From: JACJWR01 sp963842975
Lineage (GTDB): Bacteria; Actinomycetota; Actinomycetes; S36-B12; UBA10799
Assembly (NCBI GenBank): GCA_963842975.1
Contig: CAWJIH010000013.1
Span: forward strand, 92,052 to 156,051
DNA: 64,000 nucleotides
Reading direction: 5' to 3'
In this document: positions 35,017 to 44,407 of the stretch, one piece after another
Layout: each line of letters begins with the position of its first letter
How positions within the stretch are numbered: the stretch's first letter is position 1
Position numbers and translations under genes: made by a program
Notes under the pieces: model-generated
Database searches by the model: none
Told to the model about the DNA's origin: nothing
What the model saw: only the letters and a program-made list of their open reading frames with translations

Positions 35017-36855
35017 TCACCACGAGCCACCACCCCCGCCGCCGCCTCCACCGCCGAATCCGCCGCCCCCGCCACCGCCGCTGGAACTCGATGCGCGTTG
35101 GCTGGCTTCGTAGGCGCCGATGGATGAGGACAGGGCACTATCGAAACTCTCGAACGGGCCGCCGTTGCCGCCGAACAGCGAGTGGCCGCCGACGTAGCCA
35201 ACTCCCACCGGGTACCAGGTCGGGATGGGTGGTTCGGTGTGCATCTCGGTCCGGTATTTCTCCGCCCAGGCGTCAGCCACCCCGAAGGCGACTGCATAGG
35301 GCAGGTAGGTGATGTAGGTGTCCTTGCGGGCGGCGAAGCCGAAGCGCTGCTCCGACGAGGGGGTCGAGAGCATACGTTTGAACCCGCCAGCTTCCGACCA
35401 CAGCCGTCGGCCGGCCGCGGTGCGCCGCATGCCCACCCCGGTGCCGACCAGGCCCAGGCCAGCGATCACAAACGCAGCGAACGGCAACCCCCACATCTGC
35501 ACGGTGAAGAATCCCGACAACCCAATGCCGGCCAGGATCAAGCACACAACCCACACGACCCGGCCGATCTGCTCGGACTTCTCGCTCGCCACCACCCCGC
35601 TGCTCAATGCCCACGACTTCGTGTCGTGTGTCAGGGCGGACTGGGCCGCACGCAGTCGCTCGCCGGCGGCTACCGAAGAGTTGGCCGCGAAAGCGGCGCC
35701 GTATTGGTCGATTCCCAGTGACGTGCCCACCGCGCGGGTGGCCGGGCCGGCCTCCTGCCACGCCTGCGGGTAGTGCACGCCTTGCACAGTCCAGGTCTTG
35801 CCCTCAGCGAAAAGCTTCGCGAGTCCGAGGTCGGCGGAGCGCAGAATCGTCGCCAGCAGTGCGTGCTTGCCGACCTTCTCCTCGGTGACGTAGACACACT
35901 CAACTGGTCCGAGCCCCTTGGGCGGTGCGTACATCACCGGTAGCCCCGGCTGCTTCTCCTTGCTGCGAAACTCCCAGAACAGCCCGGCCGCCGCTCCCAG
36001 CAGCGTCAGGAGTAGGACGACTCCGACCACCGCGACGTTTCGCCCAAACACCGAATCCCACGCCGCCGGCCAGGGCACGGTGGTGGCCGACGGTGGCACG
36101 CCGACTAGGGGGACGCGCACGGTCATGCCGGAGGTGGGGGGTAGATCCGCTGCTGCCAGCGTGAGGGTCTGGCTGCCGAGGCCGCCGACCTCGCACGGTC
36201 CGTCGCTAGTGCCATATGAACCAGCGGAGCACTGCACCGACGTGGCCGGTTCCGGCAGGTTGACCGTGATGTTGGCGTTCTCGATGCGCATCAGCCAGCC
36301 GGGGGCGACGACGTTCCAGTAGAACGTCGACTGGGGATCCGCCGGCGGGTCTCCGGTGGTGGTCACGAAGGTGCCTTCGCCGGTTTCGGGAGTGAAGGTC
36401 GCCCCCGGCACCCGGTAGGTGATCTCATACACATGAGGTCCGGGGGAAACGATGATGTCGGCATCGCCGACCCTGGCGACGTAGTAGCGCTCGCCCTCCC
36501 AGAAGTAGTCCACCTTCACTGGGGCGCCATCCATCGTGATTTGAATGTCCTCGGTACTCAACCTCACGTTGGGGGCTGCCCGCACCTGCGCGTCGAAGTA
36601 GCGGAAGATCCCGCGCCGCGGGGTTCCGACCGGAAACTCGGCGGTGATCCGTTCGGTTGCTTGCAGGGTGCCGTCGGCGCCAAGGGTGAAGTCGGCGGTG
36701 TAATCAGTGATGATTACCGGGTCGGAGCCGGCCGAGGCGTCCCCGGAGTCCGCCGAGTTGAACCAAACTGACACGAACAGGAATCCCACCAGCAAGCCCA
36801 GCAGCAGGAGGCGACCGAAGATGAGATGGTCACGGATGCCCCGGAGGAAAAACAT
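35017..36855 (-). CDS. DUF2207 membrane protein with Gly-rich tail
   Basis: 612 residues. Seen: an N-terminal helix (LLLLGLLVGFLFVSVW), an extracytoplasmic DUF2207 beta domain (~45-250, ITDYTADFTLGADGTLQATERI), a second helix (VAVVGVVLLLTLLGAAAGLFW), a cytoplasmic portion, two more helices near 435-480, and a C-terminal tail of almost pure Gly ending in SW. AGGGAGG lies just before the ATG at 36855. Paired with lemA downstream. Function in envelope homeostasis is inferred from that association. Confidence 0.86.
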   Translation of the reverse strand: MFFLRGIRDHLIFGRLLLLGLLVGFLFVSVWFNSADSGDASAGSDPVIITDYTADFTLGADGTLQATERITAEFPVGTPRRGIFRYFDAQVRAAPNVRLSTEDIQITMDGAPVKVDYFWEGERYYVARVGDADIIVSPGPHVYEITYRVPGATFTPETGEGTFVTTTGDPPADPQSTFYWNVVAPGWLMRIENANITVNLPEPATSVQCSAGSYGTSDGPCEVGGLGSQTLTLAAADLPPTSGMTVRVPLVGVPPSATTVPWPAAWDSVFGRNVAVVGVVLLLTLLGAAAGLFWEFRSKEKQPGLPVMYAPPKGLGPVECVYVTEEKVGKHALLATILRSADLGLAKLFAEGKTWTVQGVHYPQAWQEAGPATRAVGTSLGIDQYGAAFAANSSVAAGERLRAAQSALTHDTKSWALSSGVVASEKSEQIGRVVWVVCLILAGIGLSGFFTVQMWGLPFAAFVIAGLGLVGTGVGMRRTAAGRRLWSEAGGFKRMLSTPSSEQRFGFAARKDTYITYLPYAVAFGVADAWAEKYRTEMHTEPPIPTWYPVGVGYVGGHSLFGGNGGPFESFDSALSSSIGAYEASQRASSSSGGGGGGGFGGGGGGGGGGSW

Positions 36856-36934
36856 CACGCCTCCCTACCTGGATTCACGCTTGCTTTCAGCGTAGCCAGG
36901 GGGTGCAACTCAGGGGACCTGGCGCCCCCGGCCG

Positions 36935-38714
36935 TTAGCCCGTTTGGCGGCTGATCAGGCAACTGCGGGCGACGTCGAACCAGCGCAGATGCTCCACCGG
37001 GGTGCTGATCAGGCCTGCAACATCCGCGGCATCGCGCACCAGGTCGTCATCGTCTGGCATCGGATACCGCGAGAGCACCTCGCAGGCCTGGTCCAAGTAC
37101 CCCACCAGCGCGGATTCATCGGCCCGGTTGTGGTGTCGAGGGTAGGTGAGGCCAGTGCTGTTGAAGCTGACGTCGGTGAGGTGCAGCGGGGGAGTCACCA
37201 CGCCACCGCGATGACGCCAGATGCCGGTGGTGATGTCGAAGGTGTAGTCCGGGATCAGCCGGGCACCGTGGTCGGCGATCAACTCCACTGCCCGCACGAT
37301 GTAGCTGAACACTTCCTCGGAGATGAAGTAGTTGAAGTTCACCCGCACCCATCCGGGTTTGATCCCCTCGCAGCCGGCCACGATCTGTTCCTGGTATTCC
37401 GCCGACACCTCTTCGGAGATGCCCAACAGTCGGTGTCCGTACGGTCCGGCGCAGGAGCAGCCGCCCCGGGACTGAATGCCGAACAAGTCGTTGAGGATCG
37501 CCACCACCAGGTTGTGATGCAGGTAGCGTCCGCCCGGTCGCCGGATCGTGAACGAGACGATGGACAGTCGGTCCGCCTCAGTGTTGCCGAGGATGTGGAT
37601 GTTGGGATGGGCGCGCCAGGCGGCGATCGCTCGCCGGACGAAGTCCTCCTCGTGGGCCCGGATCACCGGTGCTCCGACGGCCTCTTTCAGCGCGAACACC
37701 AGACCCGCCCGGATCGACTCCACAATGGCTGGCGTGCCGGCCTCCTCGCGGTGCTCGGCATCCGGCAGGTAGGCATGATTCCGCGGGCCCACGTAGGCGA
37801 CGGTGCCGCCGCCGATGACGTCCGGCACGGAGTTCGTGAGTAGTTTGCCGGCGCACTGCGAGCACCCCTGGGGTGCCAGGCCCGCCGATGAACTTGTGGG
37901 GGCTCAGCACGACAGCGTCCTTGTGTGGATCTGGGTGCTGGTCGCAGGTCGGATTCATCTCAATTTCGACATACGGTGCAGCTGCGGCGAAGTCCCAGAA
38001 CGACAACGCCCCGTATTCGTGCAGCAGCGACGCCACCGCGCAGGTGTTGGTGACGATGCCGGTGACGTTGCTGGCAGCCGAGAAGGAGCCGATCTTCAAA
38101 GGCCGATCCGCGTACTGCTCCAGCGCCGCTCGCAACGCTGCCTCATCCACGTGGCCGTCGGCGTCCTCGGGGATTGTCACCACATCGGCGATCGACTCCC
38201 GCCACGGCAACTCGTTGCTGTGGTGCTCGAACGGGCCAATGAAAACCACCGGGCGTTCGGCCGGCGGAATCTGCGACATGAGGTCGTAGCGTGCGGCCAA
38301 ATCCGCGGGCAGCCGCAGGTTGAGGATTCCGATCAGTCGGTCGATTGCTCCGGTGGTGCCAGAGCCGGCGAAGATCACCGCAACGTCGTCGCCTGCCCCG
38401 AGGTTGCGGTGGATGATGCTGCGGGCGTCCTCGCGCAGGACGGTCGTCTGCAGGCCGGTGCCTGATGATTCGGTGTGAGTGTTCGCATAGCGGGGCAGGA
38501 CTTCGTCGCGGATGAAGTCTTCGATGAACGTCAACCCCCGACCGCTGGCCGTGTAGTCGGCGTAGGTGATGCGCCGGGCACCGTACGGGGTGTCGATCAC
38601 TTCGTCGTCACCGATCACCGACGTTCGGATGGCATCGAGCACAACCGAGTGTGGCAGCTCGGGCGTCGCCGGCGGGATATCCTGGCCCCCGAGGCGCACT
38701 TCATGGTCGTCCAT
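36935..38714 (-). CDS. Class V aminotransferase-fold PLP enzyme, frameshifted
   Basis: Cysteine-desulfurase-like PLP enzyme of about 592 residues once a frameshift is repaired. The first part (38714 to ~37847) carries GSGTTGAIDRL, EHHSNELPWRE and the PLP lysine in LSPHKFIGGPGTPG; the second, in another frame, resumes at LLTNSVPDVIGGGTVAYV and contains EEAGTPAIVESIR and the Cys loop GCSCAGPYGHRLLG. Removing one T from the run at 37844-37846 restores one protein. Both halves are otherwise intact, so a sequencing indel is more likely than decay. TACTCT is 6 nt before the ATG. Confidence 0.82.
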
Positions 38715-38750
38715 GTGTTCAGAGTAGGCCCCACATGACACCATGTGCAC

Positions 38751-39044
38751 ATGTCAGTGATGCCGGAGGAAATCGTCGAGGAGGCGGCCGAGACCGCTCT
38801 GGATGGACCTTGGGTGTGCCTGGTGTGGGACGACCCAGTGAATCTGATGTCTTACGTCGTGTATGTGTTCAAGCAGTACTTCGGCTATAGCCAGGAAAAA
38901 GCTGAGGCGCTGATGCTCGCAGTGCACAATGAGGGCAAAGCGGTCGTGGCCGCCGGTGGTCGTGACGAGATGGAACGCGACGCCACCGCTATGCACAGCT
39001 ACGGGTTGTGGGCCACAGTCCACAACGACGGGGCCAACACCTAA
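38751..39044 (+). CDS. clpS: ClpS protease adaptor
   Basis: 97 residues. ClpS delivers N-degron substrates to ClpCP. Seen: WVCLVWDDPVNLMSYVVYVF (the DDPVN loop and Met gatekeeper region), HNEGKAVV with the conserved His, and a C-terminal WATVHND. The ATG at 38751 is chosen; an in-frame GTG at 38745 adds two residues. Followed after 14 bp by the DUF2017 gene, the usual actinobacterial pairing. Confidence 0.94.
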   Translation: MSVMPEEIVEEAAETALDGPWVCLVWDDPVNLMSYVVYVFKQYFGYSQEKAEALMLAVHNEGKAVVAAGGRDEMERDATAMHSYGLWATVHNDGANT

Positions 39045-39058
39045 GAGGGGCATTCTTC

Positions 39059-39622
39059 GTGGCTTCAGGATTCCGACGTTCGCTCACCGGGCGCATCAGC
39101 GCGCGCCTCGATGCGGTGGAGCGGGGTTTGTTGCGCTCGCTGATTGAGCAACTCACAGCCATGGTTGAGCCCCCGGAGGCGCCGCCGGCCGATCCGCTGG
39201 CCGTGGAGCTTGGCCTAGAGGACCTTGACACCTCGATGAGTGACCTTGGGTTCCTGTCCGAGCGGGATCCGGTGCTGGATCGGCTGTTTCCCGCAGCCTA
39301 CGAGGACCCCGCCGAGGCGCTGGAGTTCCGTCGGTTCACCGAGTTGAGCCTGCGTCAGCAGAAGGTGGCGGCAGCGACGATCGTCCTGGGAATGCTGGAC
39401 GAGTCAGACAAAATCACCCTATCCCCGGAACAAGCCCAGGCCTGGCTCACCACGTTGAACGACGTGCGAATCGCGTTGTCGGTGCGGCTGGGGATCGAGA
39501 CGGCCGCCGATCACGAACGGCTACAGGCCCTACCGGAGGACGACGAGCAGTTCGGCCTCTACCAGGTATACGACTTCTGCACCTATCTGCAGGACACTCT
39601 GCTTCGGGCACTGTCGGGCTGA
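39059..39622 (+). CDS. DUF2017 family protein
   Basis: 187 residues, helical, soluble, corresponding by position and pattern to mycobacterial Rv1332. Seen: VERGLLRSLIEQL, DPVLDRLFPAAYEDPAEALEFRRFTE, and a C-terminal YQVYDFCTYLQDTLLRAL. The GTG at 39059 with GAGGGG about 8 nt upstream is preferred over the open frame inside clpS. Function unknown; its constant linkage to clpS suggests a connection with proteolysis. Confidence 0.88.
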   Translation: MASGFRRSLTGRISARLDAVERGLLRSLIEQLTAMVEPPEAPPADPLAVELGLEDLDTSMSDLGFLSERDPVLDRLFPAAYEDPAEALEFRRFTELSLRQQKVAAATIVLGMLDESDKITLSPEQAQAWLTTLNDVRIALSVRLGIETAADHERLQALPEDDEQFGLYQVYDFCTYLQDTLLRALSG

Positions 39623-39657
39623 CCCGCACGCGGAAGCCGAAAGTCGGGGTCGCTCGC

Positions 39658-39663
39658 TACCCT
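39658..39663 (+). promoter_or_regulatory. -10 box of a probable leaderless mec transcript
   Basis: TACCCT located 6 nt before the mec ATG, with no Shine-Dalgarno sequence between, so transcription would begin at or very near the start codon. No convincing -35 is visible. Confidence 0.5.
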
Positions 39664-39669
39664 CATGCC

Positions 39670-40098
39670 ATGCTGCGCATTCGCCGTGACCTAGTCGAGG
39701 ACATCGTTGCTCACGCACGGGCAGACCATCCCGATGAAGCCTGCGGGGTGCTTGCCGGACCGGCCGGAACCGACACCCCGGAACGATTCATCCCGATGCT
39801 CAACGCCGCGATGTCGCCGACGTTCTACGAATTCGACTCCACGGACCTGCTGCGGTTGTATCGCGAGTTGGATGACCGCGATGAGGATCCAGTGGTGATC
39901 TACCACTCTCATACCGCGACCGAGGCGTACCCATCACGCACCGACATCGCCTACGCCTCCGAACCCCACGCCCACTACGTGCTGGTGTCGACCCGGGAGA
40001 CGGGCACCGAGCCGGGGCCCTATGAGTTCCGCTCCTTCCGAATTGTTGACGGGGTGGTGACCGAGGAGGAGATCGAGGTGACCTCGGCGCCGGAATAG
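39670..40098 (+). CDS. mec: Mec, JAMM metallopeptidase releasing cysteine from CysO
   Basis: 142-residue zinc peptidase of the MPN/JAB1 family. Seen: HSHTATEAYPSRTD, the JAMM metal site (HxH, then Ser-x-x-Asp), and an upstream conserved DEACGVLAG containing the catalytic Glu. In mycobacteria Mec cleaves the CysO-cysteine adduct made by CysM, releasing cysteine. CysO and CysM follow directly, so the role is well supported. The start is a leaderless-type ATG after TACCCT. Confidence 0.93.
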   Translation: MLRIRRDLVEDIVAHARADHPDEACGVLAGPAGTDTPERFIPMLNAAMSPTFYEFDSTDLLRLYRELDDRDEDPVVIYHSHTATEAYPSRTDIAYASEPHAHYVLVSTRETGTEPGPYEFRSFRIVDGVVTEEEIEVTSAPE

Positions 40099-40129
40099 GC
40101 TCCCACCGGCGCCATTCGGTGCGACCGCG

Positions 40130-40135
40130 TACCCT
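40130..40135 (+). promoter_or_regulatory. -10 box upstream of cysO
   Basis: TACCCT in the 94-bp gap between mec and cysO. Unlike mec, cysO has a Shine-Dalgarno (GAGGAG at 40177-40182), so this promoter would give a leadered transcript for cysO-cysM independent of mec. Confidence 0.4.
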
Positions 40136-40192
40136 TAGGGCAACGCCCGCGCTGTGGGCCACACCTGGTGAACTTCGAGGAGTCCAACCACC

Positions 40193-40465
40193 ATGTCTAT
40201 TGAGGTCCGAGTCCCGACCATCCTGCGTACCTACACCTCCAACGCGAAGGTGGTGACGGTGCAAGGGACCACGATCGCCGAGGTAGTGGCCGACCTTGAC
40301 GCGAACTACCCCGGCATCGGCGATCGACTCTTGGACGACAAGGGGCTGCGTCGGTTCGTGAACGTCTACCTCAACGATGAAGATGTCCGTTTCCTGGACG
40401 GGTTGGCGACTGTGGTGGCCGATGGCGACAGCGTGACGATCCTGCCAGCGGTTGCCGGCGGCTGA
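40193..40465 (+). CDS. cysO: CysO, ubiquitin-like sulfur carrier
   Basis: 90-residue MoaD/ThiS-fold protein ending in Gly-Gly, which is thiocarboxylated and donates sulfur to O-phosphoserine bound to CysM. Seen: IAEVVADLDANYPGIGDRLLDDKGLRRFVNVYLNDEDVRFL and a C-terminal TILPAVAGG. Directly upstream of cysM (12 bp) and downstream of mec, matching the mycobacterial CysO pathway. The activating MoeZ-type enzyme is not in this window. Confidence 0.94.
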   Translation: MSIEVRVPTILRTYTSNAKVVTVQGTTIAEVVADLDANYPGIGDRLLDDKGLRRFVNVYLNDEDVRFLDGLATVVADGDSVTILPAVAGG

Positions 40466-40477
40466 GCCGCCCCTGCA

Positions 40478-41426
40478 ATGCGCTTTGACTCGATTCTGCA
40501 GTCTGTGGGTAACACCCCACTAGTTGGTCTGCCGCACCTGTCGCCGTCGCCTAACGTGCGGCTGTGGGCGAAGTTGGAGGATCGCAATCCCACCGGGTCG
40601 GTGAAGGACCGAGCCGCGCTGGCCATGATTGAGGCCGCCGAGGCGGACGGCACCCTGCGCCCCGGTGCGACGATTCTGGAGCCGACCAGCGGAAACACCG
40701 GCATCTCGCTTGCCATGGCATCGCACCTCAAGGGTTATTCGTTGATCTGCGTCATGCCAGAGAACACGTCGGCCGAGCGCACCGCGCTGTTGCGGATGTG
40801 GGGAGCCGAGATTGTGTATTCGCCGGCCGCGGGGGGATCCAACGAAGCCGTTCGGGTGGCCCGGGAGATGGCGGAGCAGCGCCCGGACGTGGTGATGCTC
40901 TACCAGTACGGGAATCCGGCAAATGTGGCGGCGCACTATCGGGGAACTGGTCCGGAGTTGCTCTCGGATCTGCCCACAATCACCCACTTCGTGGCTGGTC
41001 TGGGTACCACCGGCACGCTCATGGGTGCTGGACGCTACCTGCGTGAGCATCGTCGCAGACGTCCAGATCGTGGCTGCCGAGCCGCGCTACGGCGAACTTG
41101 TCTACGGCCTTCGAAATCTGGATGAAGGTTTTGTGCCGGAGTTGTACGACCCTGCCGTGCTCAGTCGGAGGTTTTCGGTGGGAGTGGAGGACGCGCTGCG
41201 TCGGACCCGCCAGTTGGTTGCGGAGGAGGGGATCTTCGCCGGCATCTCCACCGGTGCGATTCTGCACGCCGCGCTGAGCATCGGCGAATCCGTCGAGCGT
41301 TCCGGCGGCGTGGCCGATATCGCGTTCATCGTCTGCGACGGCGGGTGGAAGTACCTTTCGACGGGCGCCTACGACGAGGACTTCGACGTTGCAGTAGCCG
41401 GGCTGGAAGGCCAACTCTGGGCGTGA
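40478..41426 (+). CDS. cysM: CysM, O-phosphoserine sulfhydrylase, frameshifted
   Basis: PLP enzyme making the CysO-cysteine adduct. The first frame has GNTPLVGL, NPTGSVKDRAAL with the PLP Lys, EPTSGNTGISLAM and GLGTTGTLMGAGRYLREH; the remainder (VADVQIVAAEPRYGELVYGLRNL to the end) is in another frame. Deleting one base near 41051 joins them into about 315 residues, the normal length, with the C-terminal substrate loop kept. Everything else is intact, so I favour an assembly indel. The gene follows cysO, with which it works. Confidence 0.85.
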
Positions 41427-41513
41427 TGCGCCCGCCGGCCAACTGGTGTGACGCTTGCCACGCGCGGAAAACGTATGGTCAGGGCATAGTTCGGTGATCT
41501 TTAGGCTGTGTCA

Positions 41514-42698
41514 ATGGATGTCGCGAAGACCCGGGCAGGTGCGCCTGTGCGCGCATCCTCGCGTGACACCTATCTCGATTTTGTCCGGTCCTGGGCGATC
41601 CTTCGGGTCGTCTCGGTGCATCTCTTGGGTCTCGCCCCCATCGCCTTGCTGTGGTGGCCGGCGCCCACCTTCGTCGCACCCGGGATGCCACTGGTGTTCT
41701 TCGTCGCCGGTGCGCTGGCGCTGAAGTCGCTCGATCCGTTGCGTGCGCGCCACGCAAGCCCCGTTAGGTTTTGGCGGGATCGATTCCGTCGGCTGCTTAT
41801 CCCATTCTGGGTCTACCTGGCGGTGGCGCTGACGGTCACGCTGTGGCTGGATTTCACCAACACTGGCAGCCAATACACGGTGGACTATGGGCGCGCGGCG
41901 CTCGCCGCGGTGCCTTTGGTCAACCCGCTCACCAGCCCAGCGGGGTATCTGGGCATGGTTCACCTGTGGTTCCTGGTGGCCATCAGCTGGCTGCTGTTGG
42001 CCGCCCCGGCACTGGTGTGGTTGCACCGCCGATTCCCCAAGTCCTTGCTGACTGCGGTGGCGGCCTTTGCGCTGGCTGTTCCGCTGCTCAACATTCACAC
42101 GCCGATGAGCTTCTTCCCCGAAGTCAGCAGCGTCGCGCTGTTCATGTTCTTCTTCGTGCTCGGCTTCTGGTACACCGACGGAGCCTTGGTCAAGGGCGTC
42201 GTGCCGGGCCGCCGGGCCGGAGTGTTTGACGGCTGGTCTGGCGTGGCGATTGCTGTCCTAGCCTTTGCCGCCGCCTGGTTGGTGTGGCAGGTGCACGACC
42301 CGGGCAGCATCAACAACTCCCATCTGGTGCACGGTTTCCTCGGGGTCGGTTGGCTGGCGTTGATTCTGCTGGGCCGGCCATGGATCTCCCGCCTTGCAGG
42401 TGCGATGCCGAACCTGCTCAACACGCTCAACTCAAGGGCACTGACCATCTACCTGTGGGGCTGGCCCACCACCGCACTGGCCGCCGAGGCCGTTCGCGCC
42501 TGGGGTTTGGGCGGGGTCCTCGGCACCGTGGTCTTCTTCGTCCTGGGCATTGGCAGTCTGGTCCTGGCGGTAGTGATCTTTGGTCGGGTGGAGGACTACG
42601 CCGCCGGCCGCGGGCAGCGCCGCGATTCGGGTCGGGAGACTCGGCGCAGCAAACGCGAATCGACCGCTCAGCGCGCCCGCGTCGAATCATCCGCATGA
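41514..42698 (+). CDS. Acyltransferase 3 family membrane protein
   Basis: 394 residues, about ten transmembrane helices. Seen: an N-terminal SSRDTYLDFVRSWAILRVVSVHLLG, the catalytic-type Arg/His start of Acyl_transf_3, and VHLWFLVAISWLLL mid-protein. Such enzymes O-acylate extracytoplasmic sugars or lipids. The C-terminus is a long Arg-rich tail. The ATG at 41514 or the GTG at 41508 could start it. It occupies the slot held by a rhomboid-like gene (Rv1337) in mycobacteria. The stop overlaps an ATG in frame with murI. Confidence 0.83.
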   Translation: MDVAKTRAGAPVRASSRDTYLDFVRSWAILRVVSVHLLGLAPIALLWWPAPTFVAPGMPLVFFVAGALALKSLDPLRARHASPVRFWRDRFRRLLIPFWVYLAVALTVTLWLDFTNTGSQYTVDYGRAALAAVPLVNPLTSPAGYLGMVHLWFLVAISWLLLAAPALVWLHRRFPKSLLTAVAAFALAVPLLNIHTPMSFFPEVSSVALFMFFFVLGFWYTDGALVKGVVPGRRAGVFDGWSGVAIAVLAFAAAWLVWQVHDPGSINNSHLVHGFLGVGWLALILLGRPWISRLAGAMPNLLNTLNSRALTIYLWGWPTTALAAEAVRAWGLGGVLGTVVFFVLGIGSLVLAVVIFGRVEDYAAGRGQRRDSGRETRRSKRESTAQRARVESSA

Positions 42699-42772
42699 CA
42701 ACGGAGGAATTCGTCGATGTGCGTGACGAGTCTCACCGGCCCGGGCGCTACCGGGTAGACCCAAGGCATGCC

Positions 42773-42778
42773 TACCCT
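42773..42778 (+). promoter_or_regulatory. -10 box of a probable leaderless murI transcript
   Basis: TACCCT followed by 6 nt and the GTG at 42785, the same spacing and hexamer as before mec. This supports the shorter murI start. Confidence 0.45.
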
Positions 42779-42784
42779 TGGGAC

Positions 42785-43588
42785 GTGGCTGAATCTCCCA
42801 TCGGAATCTTCGACTCCGGCGTTGGCGGACTCACCGTGGCACGCGCGATCCTTGACCAACTGCCTGGGGAGTCCATCTACTACGTCGGTGACACCGCTCG
42901 TGGCCCGTACGGCCCGTTGCCGCTGGCGCAGGTGCGGGCCTTCGCCTTGGACGTCATGGACCATATGGTCGACGAGGGTGTGAAGGTGCTCGTGATCGCC
43001 TGCAACTCGGCCAGCGCAGCTGTGCTGCGAGACGCACGGGAGCGCTACGAGGTGCCGGTGGTGGAAGTTATCCAGCCGGCGGTGCGCCGAGCGGTGCGGG
43101 CCACCCGGAATGGCCACGTGGGAGTCATCGGCACCCAAGCGACGGTCACCAGCGGCGCGTACAACGATGCTTTCGCCGCTGCCCCGCACATGCAGGTGTC
43201 CTCGCGCGCGTGCCCGCTTTTCGTGGATTTCGTCGAAGCCGGAATCACGAGTGGACCGGAGCTGCTCTCCGCCGCCCACGAGTACCTTGATCCGCTCGTC
43301 GCAGACGGCGTCGACACCCTGGTTCTCGGATGTACCCACTACCCGCTGCTCACCGGTGTCATCTCCTACGTTGTCGGCGATGGCGTCACCTTGGTTTCCA
43401 GCGCGGAGGAAACGGCCAAAGATGTGTACCGGGTGCTGGTGACCAACGATCTGCTCAATTCCTCCGGGACGCCCCCGCACCATCGATTCCTCGCGACTGG
43501 TGACCCCGCCCCCTTCCAAGTGCTGGGGCGCAGGTTCTTGGGTCCGGAAGTTGTTGAGGTCGAGCACGCCAGCGCGGTGGTGGCATGA
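42785..43588 (+). CDS. murI: Glutamate racemase
   Basis: Makes D-glutamate for peptidoglycan. 267 residues from the GTG at 42785. Seen: PIGIFDSGVGGLTVARAI, YVGDTARGPYG, first catalytic Cys in VIACNSASA, second in VLGCTHYPLL. An ATG at 42695 (overlapping the acyltransferase stop) would add 30 residues unlike the family, so the GTG is preferred. The stop shares ATGA with the next gene. The order murI, MBL, rph, rdgB matches mycobacteria. Confidence 0.95.
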   Translation: MAESPIGIFDSGVGGLTVARAILDQLPGESIYYVGDTARGPYGPLPLAQVRAFALDVMDHMVDEGVKVLVIACNSASAAVLRDARERYEVPVVEVIQPAVRRAVRATRNGHVGVIGTQATVTSGAYNDAFAAAPHMQVSSRACPLFVDFVEAGITSGPELLSAAHEYLDPLVADGVDTLVLGCTHYPLLTGVISYVVGDGVTLVSSAEETAKDVYRVLVTNDLLNSSGTPPHHRFLATGDPAPFQVLGRRFLGPEVVEVEHASAVVA

Positions 43589-44328
43589 AACTCACGATCG
43601 TCGGCTGTGCCGGCTCCTACCCGAACGCCACCGGCGCCGCCTCGAGTTACCTCGTGCAGCACGACGGCTTCACGATGGTGATGGACTTCGGCAGTGGTTC
43701 CCTGGGGCCGATGCACAACTACGTTGATCCGCGGAGGATCGATGCAGTGCTGCTGTCCCACCTGCATGCCGACCATTTCCTGGACATGTGCTCGTTCTAC
43801 GTGGTGCGCCGGTACCACCCTTCGGGACTCTCTCCGGTGATCCCGGTCTTTGGACCTGCGGACGTGGCAGAGCGTTTGGCCATGGCCTACGGCATGGATC
43901 CGAATCCTGGCATGGCGGACGTGTTTGACGCCCGCGGATTCCCGGCCGGGGAATTCCAGGTGGGTCCGTTCACGGTCACGGCGACGAGGGTGAATCACCC
44001 CGTGGCCTGCTACGCGCTGCGGGTGAGCGCAGCAGGGCGGACGCTGGTGTTCTCGGGGGACACCGCGCCGTGCGAGGCGTTGTCGGCTGCGTCCCAGGGC
44101 GCCGACGTTGCCCTTTTCGAGGCGTCCTTCCGGGATGGTGACGACAACCCTCCGGATCTGCACATGACTGCCCGCGAGGCGGGTACGATCGCAGCCGAGG
44201 CCGGGGTCGGTAGGTTGATTCTGACGCATTTGGTGGCGTGGCACGACAATTCTGGGGCGCTCGCGGAGGCGTCAGTGTTCGGCGGCGACGTCACGTTGGC
44301 CGTTCCTGGAATGAGCATCGAAATCTAG
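43585..44328 (+). CDS. MBL-fold protein, Rv1339-type cyclic nucleotide phosphodiesterase
   Basis: 247 residues of the metallo-beta-lactamase/RNase Z-like superfamily. Seen: LLSHLHADHFLD (HxHxDH), VNHPVACYALRV, FSGDTAPCEAL and a final ILTHLVAW His. By order (murI before, rph after) and sequence type it corresponds to mycobacterial Rv1339, reported to hydrolyse cAMP. Overlaps murI by ATGA, so translation is coupled. Activity here is inferred from the family. Confidence 0.88.
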   Translation: MKLTIVGCAGSYPNATGAASSYLVQHDGFTMVMDFGSGSLGPMHNYVDPRRIDAVLLSHLHADHFLDMCSFYVVRRYHPSGLSPVIPVFGPADVAERLAMAYGMDPNPGMADVFDARGFPAGEFQVGPFTVTATRVNHPVACYALRVSAAGRTLVFSGDTAPCEALSAASQGADVALFEASFRDGDDNPPDLHMTAREAGTIAAEAGVGRLILTHLVAWHDNSGALAEASVFGGDVTLAVPGMSIEI

Positions 44329-44394
44329 CGCCCGCTCCGCGTCGGGGTTCCAATTTGGCCGCCCGCGGCCCACTCGCTTCCGGTGATCGCTGGG

Positions 44395-44400
44395 TAGGAT
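44395..44400 (+). promoter_or_regulatory. -10 box of a probable leaderless rph transcript
   Basis: TAGGAT exactly 7 nt before the ATG at 44408. This makes 44408 rather than the ATG at 44402 the likely first codon, since 44402 would lie between the -10 box and the transcription start. Confidence 0.45.
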
Positions 44401-44407
44401 CATGGGC

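Noticed and set aside
36935..38714. Two separate short genes instead of one frameshifted aminotransferase
   Set aside because: The PLP lysine is in the first part and the conserved Cys loop in the second; neither part would be a stable enzyme alone, and they join at a point conserved in the family.
42695..42784. Longer murI start at 42695
   Set aside because: It overlaps the upstream stop nicely, but the extra 30 residues are unlike glutamate racemases, and the GTG at 42785 has a TACCCT box 6 nt upstream.
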